Source: Lutimonas halocynthiae (GTDB taxonomy: Bacteria > Bacteroidota > Bacteroidia > Flavobacteriales > Flavobacteriaceae). From it: a DNA stretch of 64,000 nucleotides. The position numbers were made by a program, and so were the translations under genes. The notes beneath the pieces were generated by a model that was given only the letters and a program-made list of their open reading frames with translations, was not told where the DNA came from and searched no databases. Numbering within the stretch: the first letter of the stretch is position 1; every line of letters starts with the position of its first letter. This document shows, piece by piece, positions 17,180-24,939 of the stretch. Location: NCBI RefSeq assembly GCF_030409835.1, contig NZ_JAUFQO010000001.1, positions 496,001-560,000 on the forward strand, in the 5' to 3' direction.

Positions 17180-18733
17180 TTAGAGATCAAATTTTATCCC
17201 TTGCGCTAAAGGTAAGTCTGCAGTGTAGTTTATCGTATTAGTTTGTCTTCTCATATAGACCTTCCAGGCATCTGATCCTGATTCACGACCTCCACCTGTT
17301 TCTTTTTCACCTCCAAAAGCACCTCCGATTTCAGCACCAGAAGTTCCAATATTCACATTAGCAATACCACAATCAGAACCGGCAACTGAAAGAAACATTT
17401 CAGCCTCTCGCAGGTTATTTGTCATAATGGCCGATGAAAGACCTTGTACAACTCCATTCTGAAGTGCTATGGCATTCTGTAATTCTCCTGAATACTTTAA
17501 AAGATATAATATAGGGGCAAATGTTTCGTGTTGTACAATGTTAAATTTGTTATTAGCCTCAGCAATTGCCGGTTTAACATAACAACCGCTTTCATAACCT
17601 TCTCCATCTAAAACACCGCCTTCAAGTAATAAATTCCCTCCTTCTTTAACAACTTCTTCAATCGCTTTTTTATACATATTAACAGCATCAACGTCAATCA
17701 ATGGGCCAACATGATTGTTCTCATCTAGAGGGTTTCCAATACGCAATTGAGAATAGGCTTCAACTAAAGCATCTTTAACTTTATCATAAATGCTATCATG
17801 AATGATTAGCCTTCTGGTTGAAGTACATCGTTGTCCTGCTGTTCCAACGGCTCCGAAAACGGCCCCAATAATAGTCATTTTAATATCCGCATCAGGGCTC
17901 ACAATGATGGCATTGTTCCCTCCCAATTCTAAAAGTGATTTTCCAAGTCGTCCGGCAACTTTTTGAGCAACGATTTTACCCATTCGAATTGAACCAGTAG
18001 CAGATACCAATGGCACTCTTTGATCAGAGGTCATCATTTCACCAACCTTGTAATCACCATTAATTAAGCAAGAGATACCTTCTGGTAAGCCGTTGGCTTT
18101 AAAAACTTGTGCTGCAATATTTTGACAGGCAATTCCGCAAAGTGGTGCTTTCTCACTAGGTTTCCACACACATACATCTCCGCAAATCCATGCCAAGGCT
18201 GTATTCCATGCCCAAACTGCAACGGGGAAGTTAAATGCTGAAATGATACCAACTATACCTAAAGCATGATACTGTTCATACATTCTATGCCCAGGGCGCT
18301 CGCTGTGCATTGTCAGTCCATGTAATTGTCTGGATAGTCCAACTGCAAAATCACAGATATCAATCATTTCCTGAACTTCTCCCAAACCTTCCTGAAGACT
18401 TTTTCCCATTTCGTATGAAACCAGTTTTCCAAGAGGGTCTTTTAACTCTCTTAATTTATCACCAAACTGCCTCACCACTTCTCCTCTTTGAGGAGCCGGT
18501 ACTTTTCGCCATTCAAGAAATGCATCGCTTGCAGTGGACAAAACATTTTCATAATCCTCAGCGGTGGTAGTTTTAACTTTTGCTATTAGCTTACCATCAA
18601 CTGGTGAAAAGGAGGATAAGAGTTCTCCATTGGAGAAAAAATTTGATCCTGTGGAACTCCCATCATTGATTTCTATTACGCCTAATTGAGCCAAGGCCTC
18701 CTTGATTCCATAATCAGTTGCGACTAATCCCAT
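17180..18733 (-). CDS. aldehyde dehydrogenase, ALDH7 (aminoadipate semialdehyde) type
   Basis: The 517-aa product is a complete NAD(P)-dependent aldehyde dehydrogenase. It has the GIISAFNFPVAVWAWN cofactor loop near 160, WKPSEKAPL near 189, the catalytic Glu in ELGGNNAI near 269 and the nucleophile Cys303 in GQRCTSTRR. The N-terminal signature (LGVIEINDGSSTGSN) and the FGGEKETGGGRESGSDAWK end resemble ALDH7/antiquitin, which oxidises aminoadipate semialdehyde in lysine breakdown. No other lysine-degradation gene is in the window, so the substrate is likely but not proven. Promoter motifs are unclear in the 180-bp AT-rich gap upstream. Confidence 0.85.
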   Translation of the reverse strand: MGLVATDYGIKEALAQLGVIEINDGSSTGSNFFSNGELLSSFSPVDGKLIAKVKTTTAEDYENVLSTASDAFLEWRKVPAPQRGEVVRQFGDKLRELKDPLGKLVSYEMGKSLQEGLGEVQEMIDICDFAVGLSRQLHGLTMHSERPGHRMYEQYHALGIVGIISAFNFPVAVWAWNTALAWICGDVCVWKPSEKAPLCGIACQNIAAQVFKANGLPEGISCLINGDYKVGEMMTSDQRVPLVSATGSIRMGKIVAQKVAGRLGKSLLELGGNNAIIVSPDADIKMTIIGAVFGAVGTAGQRCTSTRRLIIHDSIYDKVKDALVEAYSQLRIGNPLDENNHVGPLIDVDAVNMYKKAIEEVVKEGGNLLLEGGVLDGEGYESGCYVKPAIAEANNKFNIVQHETFAPILYLLKYSGELQNAIALQNGVVQGLSSAIMTNNLREAEMFLSVAGSDCGIANVNIGTSGAEIGGAFGGEKETGGGRESGSDAWKVYMRRQTNTINYTADLPLAQGIKFDL

Positions 18734-18913
18734 ACTTTTATTTTTTATATTATTAATTGTCCTTAAAGTCTACATCCCTAAGATGTATAGAAATGTAAAA
18801 TTAATAGGATTTAGCGTAAGAATTCGCTATTATTTATAAATATTTAAAATCAATGTAAGAAAAATAAGAATTTCTTAATTAGAGAGGGATAAGTGAATTG
18901 AAGAAACAAGCTA

Positions 18914-20167
18914 TTAAAACTTGTAATTCAAGCCTGAATAAAGACCAAAATAGTAAGGTCTGAAATTCCCGGAATTACCCGAATAAGTATTGAATTGATA
19001 CTTAAACATAGGTGCTACATTTAAATACCAGCTTTTACTGATTTTATAATCAAGATCGACACCGACATTTCCACTAAAATTAATGTCGTTTAAGTTATTA
19101 GCGCCCCCCAAATCAGTCACGGATGTAGGAGTTATCATTGAGACTGAATTATTAGATAAAATAAGGGTACTAAAACCACCAACCAGGTTCAGTCCTATTT
19201 TTTTATCGTAAAGATTGTATTTCATTTCAATCGGTAATTCAAAATATTCAATCGACTGATTTAATTCTCCACTAACGCTTGATTTATTGAGTTCATTACT
19301 ACTACCACCAGCTGACTTATTTACAGGGGTCAGAATCACACCCGGCTTGTCGGTATTGATATTGTTAAAGGCGCTTTTGGATGAAGAAATTACGGCATTT
19401 ACATCTTGTGTATTATAGGCTAATTCAACCTTGTTAACACCAGATTGAATAAAGAATTTATTTGAAACCTGGTAATTTACTTTTACTCCAATAGAAAGCG
19501 CGTTATCTGAGCTTTTCGAATTGTTTGTTAAATCATCATTTAATGGAGATCCATTTTGGAGAGAATTATAATAGACTGGAGCAACAGTTGGTCCTACAGA
19601 CCATTTTTTGTCGATGGTAGTATTGCGGGTATTAATTTTCTCAGGAATTTCGTCCATTCGGTCAGCAATCGATTGAGATTCATTTATGTTATCAAGAAAA
19701 TCATCCTTATCCACGACGTACTTATCTTCAATACTAGAATACATTGAAGCTATTTCATTGTCGGTTACGATTACCTTATTATTCGGTTTTTTAATAAATA
19801 TGGGTTTACCTGATTTTCTGTTGATTTTTACTTCATCTGAATTTTCAGCCAATTCAGTAGAAGGCTTGACAAAAACAGGAGTTAAAGGAGTTTCTTTTTT
19901 ATTATCAACATCCTTTGTTTCTGATTCACTTAACGGTTGGCTAATTGCCGGAACCGCATCATTGTTAAGAAAGAACAAGCCAGCTGTAATTACAGCGGCA
20001 AACATTACGGCAATACCACTTAGCCTTTTCCAAAGAGCAATTGGAGGCCTTGCAGTTTTACCATTTAATGAGCCTTCAATTTTATTCCAAACTCGCTTAC
20101 TTGGATAAATTTCCAAATCTTTTAAGTTTTCTTGAAAAACCCTGTCTATGTTTTTTCTTTCTAACAT
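18914..20167 (-). CDS. anti-sigma-like membrane protein with C-terminal beta-barrel-like domain
   Basis: The 417-aa product has an N-terminal cytoplasmic stretch of about 45 residues (RVFQENLKDLEIYPSKRVWNKIEGSL) and a transmembrane helix near 49-68 (LSGIAVMFAAVITAGLFFL). A low-complexity linker follows, then from about residue 185 a beta-rich domain with barrel-like strands ending FGLYSGLNYKF. It follows an ECF sigma gene by 16 bp, which is the place of an anti-sigma factor. Families with an N-terminal segment before the single TM and a C-terminal outer-membrane barrel-like fold are known in Flavobacteriia. Whether the C-terminus really inserts in the outer membrane is unclear. Confidence 0.65.
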   Translation of the reverse strand: MLERKNIDRVFQENLKDLEIYPSKRVWNKIEGSLNGKTARPPIALWKRLSGIAVMFAAVITAGLFFLNNDAVPAISQPLSESETKDVDNKKETPLTPVFVKPSTELAENSDEVKINRKSGKPIFIKKPNNKVIVTDNEIASMYSSIEDKYVVDKDDFLDNINESQSIADRMDEIPEKINTRNTTIDKKWSVGPTVAPVYYNSLQNGSPLNDDLTNNSKSSDNALSIGVKVNYQVSNKFFIQSGVNKVELAYNTQDVNAVISSSKSAFNNINTDKPGVILTPVNKSAGGSSNELNKSSVSGELNQSIEYFELPIEMKYNLYDKKIGLNLVGGFSTLILSNNSVSMITPTSVTDLGGANNLNDINFSGNVGVDLDYKISKSWYLNVAPMFKYQFNTYSGNSGNFRPYYFGLYSGLNYKF

Positions 20168-20183
20168 TTACTTTTAAGATTGT

Positions 20184-20741
20184 TTAAAACAACCCTGCAT
20201 TTTTTTGTTGCTGACTTAATTCAACTTTTTCTTTTAAAATTAATCTTGCACGAGACAAGTTTGATTTTGACGTTCCCTCTGCTATATGAAGCATATGGGA
20301 TATTTCTTTATGAGAAAAACCATCTAAGACATAAAGGTTAAATACCATTCTGTATCTCTCAGGTAATTCCTGAATAATTTTCAATAAATAATCAAGTGAA
20401 ATATCACTTTCATTTATTTCAACTTCAACTTCTTCCGGATAATTTTCTTCAACCAAGTTCAACACCTTCTTTTGACGATATGTCTGTAAGGCTGTATTGA
20501 TTACTATCCTCTTCATCCACCCTTCAAAGGAACCCTTGAAGCGAAACTGATCAATTTTTTTAAAAATAGTGATAAAAGCTTCTTGTAAATTATCTTCAGC
20601 TTCTTGCTGTGTCTTGGAATATTTCAAGCATATAGCAAATAGCTTACCAGAGAAAAGGTGGTATACCTCAGACTGGGAGATGATATCTCCGTTTTTACAT
20701 TTTAATATGAGTTTCTTTAAACTCATTGGCTTTTTCTTCAC
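20184..20741 (-). CDS. ECF-type sigma-70 family RNA polymerase sigma factor
   Basis: The 185-aa product has a sigma2 region (FAICLKYSKTQQEAEDNLQEAFITIFKKIDQF near 31-62, then FEGWMKRIVINTALQTYRQKK) and a sigma4 HTH (LPERYRMVFNLYVLDGFSHKEISHMLHIAEGTSKSNLSRAR near 132-172). It redirects RNA polymerase to its own regulon. The start may be Met6 (MSLKKL) rather than Met1; either choice overlaps the end of the upstream lipoprotein gene, so translation is coupled. The downstream gene has the position of its anti-sigma. Confidence 0.9.
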   Translation of the reverse strand: MKKKPMSLKKLILKCKNGDIISQSEVYHLFSGKLFAICLKYSKTQQEAEDNLQEAFITIFKKIDQFRFKGSFEGWMKRIVINTALQTYRQKKVLNLVEENYPEEVEVEINESDISLDYLLKIIQELPERYRMVFNLYVLDGFSHKEISHMLHIAEGTSKSNLSRARLILKEKVELSQQQKNAGLF

Positions 20742-21153
20742 TTAAATTAATTACCGGGACCTCTATGGTTAAATAAATAGGGTCTCCATTATCATCATCT
20801 CCTTGCCAGAATCTGAAAATATACGGGCTCTTCTGTAAAGCATGAACTTTAAAGGTGAGCTCTTGTTCAAGATCTATGGTTTCACAATCGTTACTTTCAA
20901 TAACAAGTGAAATCACAGCTACATTTCTTGCATCTAAATCATATTCATATAGTATATCACTATTGACATAACAGTCATTAGGTACTATATATTTTACAGA
21001 GAGATCATAGACTTCTCCGTGAATAAACTCTTCTGGTACCAGGGCATCTTCAATAGGCAGCAACTCATAATGGTACGCATAGCTGTCATCATCCGAGCAG
21101 GACACCATCAATATAACGGCAAAAATTACGAAAAATATCTTTTTAATGACCAT
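20695..21153 (-). CDS. hypothetical lipoprotein upstream of the sigma factor
   Basis: This 152-aa product has a lipoprotein signal (ILMVSCSDDD, Cys19) with Asp residues after the Cys. The mature domain is acidic and beta-rich with two Cys that could pair (VPNDCYVNS and ESNDCETID). No family recognised. It is the first gene of a three-gene unit with an ECF sigma factor and an anti-sigma-like protein, overlapping the sigma gene by up to 47 bp, so it may be part of the same envelope-sensing system. Divergent from the LuxE-like gene. Confidence 0.6.
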   Translation of the reverse strand: MVIKKIFFVIFAVILMVSCSDDDSYAYHYELLPIEDALVPEEFIHGEVYDLSVKYIVPNDCYVNSDILYEYDLDARNVAVISLVIESNDCETIDLEQELTFKVHALQKSPYIFRFWQGDDDNGDPIYLTIEVPVINLSEEKANEFKETHIKM

Positions 21154-21255
21154 TATTTAACAAAAAATCAAGTTACTGGTACTTTTAAAGATGCCTATTT
21201 GGTAATTGGTTGCGTAAAAAAGGGCTATTTTTGCTAAAAAAGGAAGCCTTTAGAC

Positions 21256-22224
21256 ATGGATTTATTCAATACCCCAAATTTTCAAAAGTTTGAGCTTGAG
21301 GCCATGAAAATATTTAAGTATCAAGCCACAAACAATAAAATTTACCGTCGTTTTATAGACCTATTGGGCATTGATTTTAAACAAGTTGATCGCTTGCAAA
21401 AAGTTCCTTTCCTTCCGATTGAATTTTTTAAATCTCATGATATTCTTTCTACAAATAACCCGATTGAACAGGTATTTACCAGTAGCGGCACAACAGGAAT
21501 GATGCCGAGCCGTCATTTGGTCACAGACTTGAAAGTTTATGAAGCAAGTTTCAGAAAAGGCTTTGATTATTTTTATGGAAGTATTGAAGATTATACGGTT
21601 CTAGCCCTACTTCCTGGGTATTTAGAGAGAAAAGGCTCGTCTTTGATTTACATGGTTGATGATCTGATTAAAAAAAGTAATTCTAAACACAGTGGGTTTT
21701 ATTTGAATGAACTGGACGCTTTAGCAGATATATTGATCGAGCTAGATGAAAAAGGGGAGAAGATACTCTTGATAGGAGTAACCTACGCTTTACTTGATCT
21801 TATTGAAAAGCGAGATTTTCAGCTTAACAATACCATAATCATGGAGACTGGAGGGATGAAAGGAAAACGAAGGGAACTTGTCAGGACTGAATTACATGAA
21901 CTGCTCTCCAATGGTTTTGGTGTAGCACAGATACATTCTGAATATGGTATGACAGAATTACTCTCCCAGGCCTATTCTTTAGGCGACGGCGTTTTTGAAA
22001 CCCCACCCTGGATGCATATTCTTATAAGAGACACGGAAGATCCTTTTCAAGAGCTATTGACCGGTAGAACAGGAGGAATCAATGTAATAGATTTAGCGAA
22101 TATTAATTCCTGTTCATTTATTGCGACACAAGATCTTGGAAGAAAGGTTGGCGAAAATAAATTTGAGGTCTTAGGTAGATTTGATCACTCGGATATTCGC
22201 GGTTGCAACTTAATGGTTGTTTAG
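21256..22224 (+). CDS. LuxE/PaaK-like acyl-activating (acyl-protein synthetase) protein
   Basis: The 322-aa product has the LuxE-type adenylate-forming signature FTSSGTTGMMPSRH near 75-88, HSEYGMTELLSQAYS near 235, and an Asp-rich end with LGRFDHSDIRGCNL. Members activate acyl groups to AMP esters. It is short relative to PaaK (about 440 aa) and lacks the full C-terminal subdomain, as in LuxE. In Bacteroidota this family is often found without lux genes, so bioluminescence is not implied; the acyl substrate is unknown. Its stop overlaps the stop of the convergent PAP2 gene. Confidence 0.75.
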   Translation: MDLFNTPNFQKFELEAMKIFKYQATNNKIYRRFIDLLGIDFKQVDRLQKVPFLPIEFFKSHDILSTNNPIEQVFTSSGTTGMMPSRHLVTDLKVYEASFRKGFDYFYGSIEDYTVLALLPGYLERKGSSLIYMVDDLIKKSNSKHSGFYLNELDALADILIELDEKGEKILLIGVTYALLDLIEKRDFQLNNTIIMETGGMKGKRRELVRTELHELLSNGFGVAQIHSEYGMTELLSQAYSLGDGVFETPPWMHILIRDTEDPFQELLTGRTGGINVIDLANINSCSFIATQDLGRKVGENKFEVLGRFDHSDIRGCNLMVV

Positions 22225-22793
22225 TATTTTTTTTCTATCCAAAGGAGTAAGGGCAGGCTAATTTTATAAAACAGATAACCGATCAGTAAGCCTAAAATTG
22301 CCCCGGTAAACACATCCAATGGGAAATGAACACCAATATACATACGGCTGTAAGAAAACAAGACAGGCCAGATGAAAAACAAGATGGTATAGTTATAATG
22401 TTTCCTCAGTGTCAAATACATAAATAAGGTAATCGCCGAAGAGGTTGTGGCATGACCTGAAACGAAGCTAAAACTTGTATTGTTTTTAAGAATTCTAATC
22501 ACTTCATTGATTGAAGGATCTCTGTTCGGTCTAAGTCTTTCAAAGTAATTTTTTAGGAAAACGGTGAATTGATCTGAAAAAGTGACAAGTAAGGCCGCCA
22601 ATAGCATTAAACCAATTGTTTTTTTCCAGCCAAAACTTTTAAAAATGAGGTATAAGAATAATAGATAAAGAGGAATCCAACTCAATTGATTGGTTACTAA
22701 AAGCCAAAAACTATCCCAGTTTTCTGTTCCAAAACTATTGATAAGGACCAATAGATCTTTATCATATTGAATAAGTTTATCTAAAAAATTCAA
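22221..22793 (-). CDS. PAP2-family membrane phosphatase
   Basis: The 190-aa product has several hydrophobic helices and the three PAP2 motifs: KNYFERLRP (K-x6-RP) near 86, SFVSGHATTSSA near 107 (motif 2 SGH) and SRMYIGVHFPLDV near 148. Such enzymes dephosphorylate undecaprenyl diphosphate or phosphatidic acid at the inner membrane. Lipid-carrier recycling is the common role; the exact substrate is not readable. It follows tatA by 1 bp on the same strand. Confidence 0.88.
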   Translation of the reverse strand: MNFLDKLIQYDKDLLVLINSFGTENWDSFWLLVTNQLSWIPLYLLFLYLIFKSFGWKKTIGLMLLAALLVTFSDQFTVFLKNYFERLRPNRDPSINEVIRILKNNTSFSFVSGHATTSSAITLFMYLTLRKHYNYTILFFIWPVLFSYSRMYIGVHFPLDVFTGAILGLLIGYLFYKISLPLLLWIEKKY

Positions 22794-22794
22794 G

Positions 22795-23079
22795 TTATAA
22801 ATTTCTTTTTATTGGTCCGGTCATGTCATCTATATTGTCCTGAACCTTGGTCTTGATCTTCTTAATATCTTTTTGAATATCGCTTGTAAGACTAGCGTCA
22901 ATCCCTTGTTTTTTAGCACTTTCAGTGATTTCTTTCTTTACTTCGTTTGTAGCACTTTTCAATTGCTGCATACCCTTTCCTAGGCCACGAGCAAGCTCAG
23001 GTAATTTGTCAGCACCAAAAAGCATCACGACGATAACAAGGATGATAAAAATTTCTGCTCCACTTATAAATAAAAACAT
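22795..23079 (-). CDS. tatA: Sec-independent translocase subunit TatA/TatB-like
   Basis: The 94-aa product has the short N-terminal membrane helix with IFIILVIVVMLFGADKLPELARGLGKGM near 11-38, the canonical TatA FG...LPELAR pattern. An amphipathic, Lys-rich coiled-coil tail follows. It forms the pore of the twin-arginine translocase with TatC, which is not in the window. TatA and TatB cannot be separated from sequence alone here. Confidence 0.9.
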   Translation of the reverse strand: MFLFISGAEIFIILVIVVMLFGADKLPELARGLGKGMQQLKSATNEVKKEITESAKKQGIDASLTSDIQKDIKKIKTKVQDNIDDMTGPIKRNL

Positions 23080-23155
23080 ATTCTTTCAATTACTCCACAA
23101 AGATAAGATAAATACTCATTTGACAGCAGTAAGAAGCCAATGGCATGCCAGTTTT

Positions 23156-24892
23156 TTACTCTTTGTATCTCCAACTGGTCAGATCAGCGCCAACAGGGGC
23201 AGATTCAGCGATTCTTTTCATAATTTTAGGGACGTACATTGAATTGTATCTTAAGCGAGATATATGGTTTGGGTTTTCCTGATCCCCATTCCAGCAATGC
23301 TCGGCTCTGTCACCATAATCTACTTCTCCTTCATAATAAGGGCTGGTTGTACTTTCTAAAAAAGCCTCCATAGAATAGACTGCGTTGTTAAGATAGTAAT
23401 TGTCCATGTCTCCGCAATAAATGTGAATCTTTCCTTTGAGTTTTTCTCCTAATTTATCCCAGTCGCGTTCCAAAATATGTCTAAGGTCATAGTTCTCTTT
23501 CCAATATTCTGCTACTTCATGATTGATATCACCCGTATACTTATCCCAGATCCTTTCAGGGTAGCCATCTTTTCCCTGAGGTGAATATGTCGCTTCCCAA
23601 ATATCAAATTGCTGGCCAGAACGTGATTTGTCACCCAGGGCCAGCTCGAGATGATTGTCTTGTTTTACCGTTGAGCTGATTTGTCCGAGATAATCCCTGC
23701 GAGAAGGAACTTCTAAAGTCTTGAAGTCGGTGTCATAGAAATAGGCATTTTGATCTTTATAAATGTCTGTTAGACAATAGCTGCTAAAATCAATCGGATC
23801 AGGGCAGGCAGCAAAGCAACCATTGTATTCATCCGGGTATTTTACCTGAACGGCCAAAGCCTCCCAGCCTCCTGTAGAGCCACCATAAAGAAAACGAGAC
23901 CAGCCTTCTCCCATGCCCTGAAATTCTTTTTCAATATGCGGAATGAGTTCGTAGGTTATGGCATCTCCATAAGGCCCCTGACTAGCTGAATTAACAGCAT
24001 AAGAGTCATCGTAATAGGGAGTTGGATGTTGGATTTCAATAATAATAAACCTTGGAAAATCGGGCTCATTCCATCTTTTATAAAAATCATAGGCCTCTTG
24101 TTGTTGGGTGATATTATAACCTTCAACACTGAATCTTTCTGAATAATCGGGCTCTAGATTTTCATCTGGGGGCGTGGTCCTAAACCCTCCAAAATCTGAA
24201 GGAAAATGCCCGTGAAAGATCATTAAAGGGTATTTGGCTTCAGGATGTTTCTCAAAATTCTTAGGCATTAAAATGTGAGCTCCCAGATAGATGTCGCGAC
24301 CCCAGAAAGCCGATAGTTTTTCTGATTTGAACTTAATATGTTTGATCCATTCCGTGTCTTTTGGTTCTTCAATTTCAGGAATAACCTGGTCAAGTACTAT
24401 TTCAAAATTTTCAAGCCCATTCTTACCTGCTTTTACCTTAAAAGGTTTGCTGAAGAGGTTGCCCGGAGAACGGTTCCATTGTTGCCCTTCGCCATTATCC
24501 ATTGGAAGTTTTACGGTTTGACCGGTAGACAGTTCAAATGTTTCATATACATGAAAGACGGCCTGTACATAATAGTCACCTTCTTTTAAACCTGACAAAT
24601 TTTCTACAGGAAACCCGAAGGATTCACTGTCGAATCGTATTTTTTCCCCATAGACATGGTCATTTATATTCATTCCAAAAACGACCTGTGTTTTTAAACC
24701 ACCATTGATTTGGAACCTGGGTTCAGTGTCATTATTATTTGCGAAGATTAAAAGAAGCCTCCCGTCTTCAGGTATCGTTTCTTGATCTGTTTCAAGAATA
24801 ATGCTGATTTCAGGACCAGAATTTGTCGTTTTTTGAGTGCAAGCTGTTATTGTGAGTAAGATAAAACTTAGTAAAAAAAGAAAATGTTTCAT
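23156..24892 (-). CDS. lipoprotein alpha/beta-hydrolase (esterase family)
   Basis: The 578-aa product has a lipoprotein signal (LLTITACTQKT, Cys18). A beta-rich N-terminal domain of about 150 residues follows (DGRLLLIFANNNDTEPRF). The hydrolase domain carries RFLYGGSTGGWEALAVQ with nucleophile Ser339 in G-x-S-x-G. Other likely catalytic parts are the Asp-rich IYCGDMDNYYLNNAV near 500 and the His in DRAEHCWNGD near 546. This looks like a secreted or surface esterase D-like enzyme, perhaps acting on acylated polysaccharide; substrate unknown. It lies 47 bp downstream of mutS on the same strand. Confidence 0.78.
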   Translation of the reverse strand: MKHFLFLLSFILLTITACTQKTTNSGPEISIILETDQETIPEDGRLLLIFANNNDTEPRFQINGGLKTQVVFGMNINDHVYGEKIRFDSESFGFPVENLSGLKEGDYYVQAVFHVYETFELSTGQTVKLPMDNGEGQQWNRSPGNLFSKPFKVKAGKNGLENFEIVLDQVIPEIEEPKDTEWIKHIKFKSEKLSAFWGRDIYLGAHILMPKNFEKHPEAKYPLMIFHGHFPSDFGGFRTTPPDENLEPDYSERFSVEGYNITQQQEAYDFYKRWNEPDFPRFIIIEIQHPTPYYDDSYAVNSASQGPYGDAITYELIPHIEKEFQGMGEGWSRFLYGGSTGGWEALAVQVKYPDEYNGCFAACPDPIDFSSYCLTDIYKDQNAYFYDTDFKTLEVPSRRDYLGQISSTVKQDNHLELALGDKSRSGQQFDIWEATYSPQGKDGYPERIWDKYTGDINHEVAEYWKENYDLRHILERDWDKLGEKLKGKIHIYCGDMDNYYLNNAVYSMEAFLESTTSPYYEGEVDYGDRAEHCWNGDQENPNHISRLRYNSMYVPKIMKRIAESAPVGADLTSWRYKE

Positions 24893-24939
24893 GAAAATAA
24901 ATTTGAGAACAAGTTAGTAATAAATCACTTTCTCAATTG

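Noticed and set aside
21256-22224. Bioluminescence (lux) locus suggested by the LuxE-like gene
   Set aside because: No luciferase or reductase gene is adjacent; the family is common in Bacteroidota outside lux operons.
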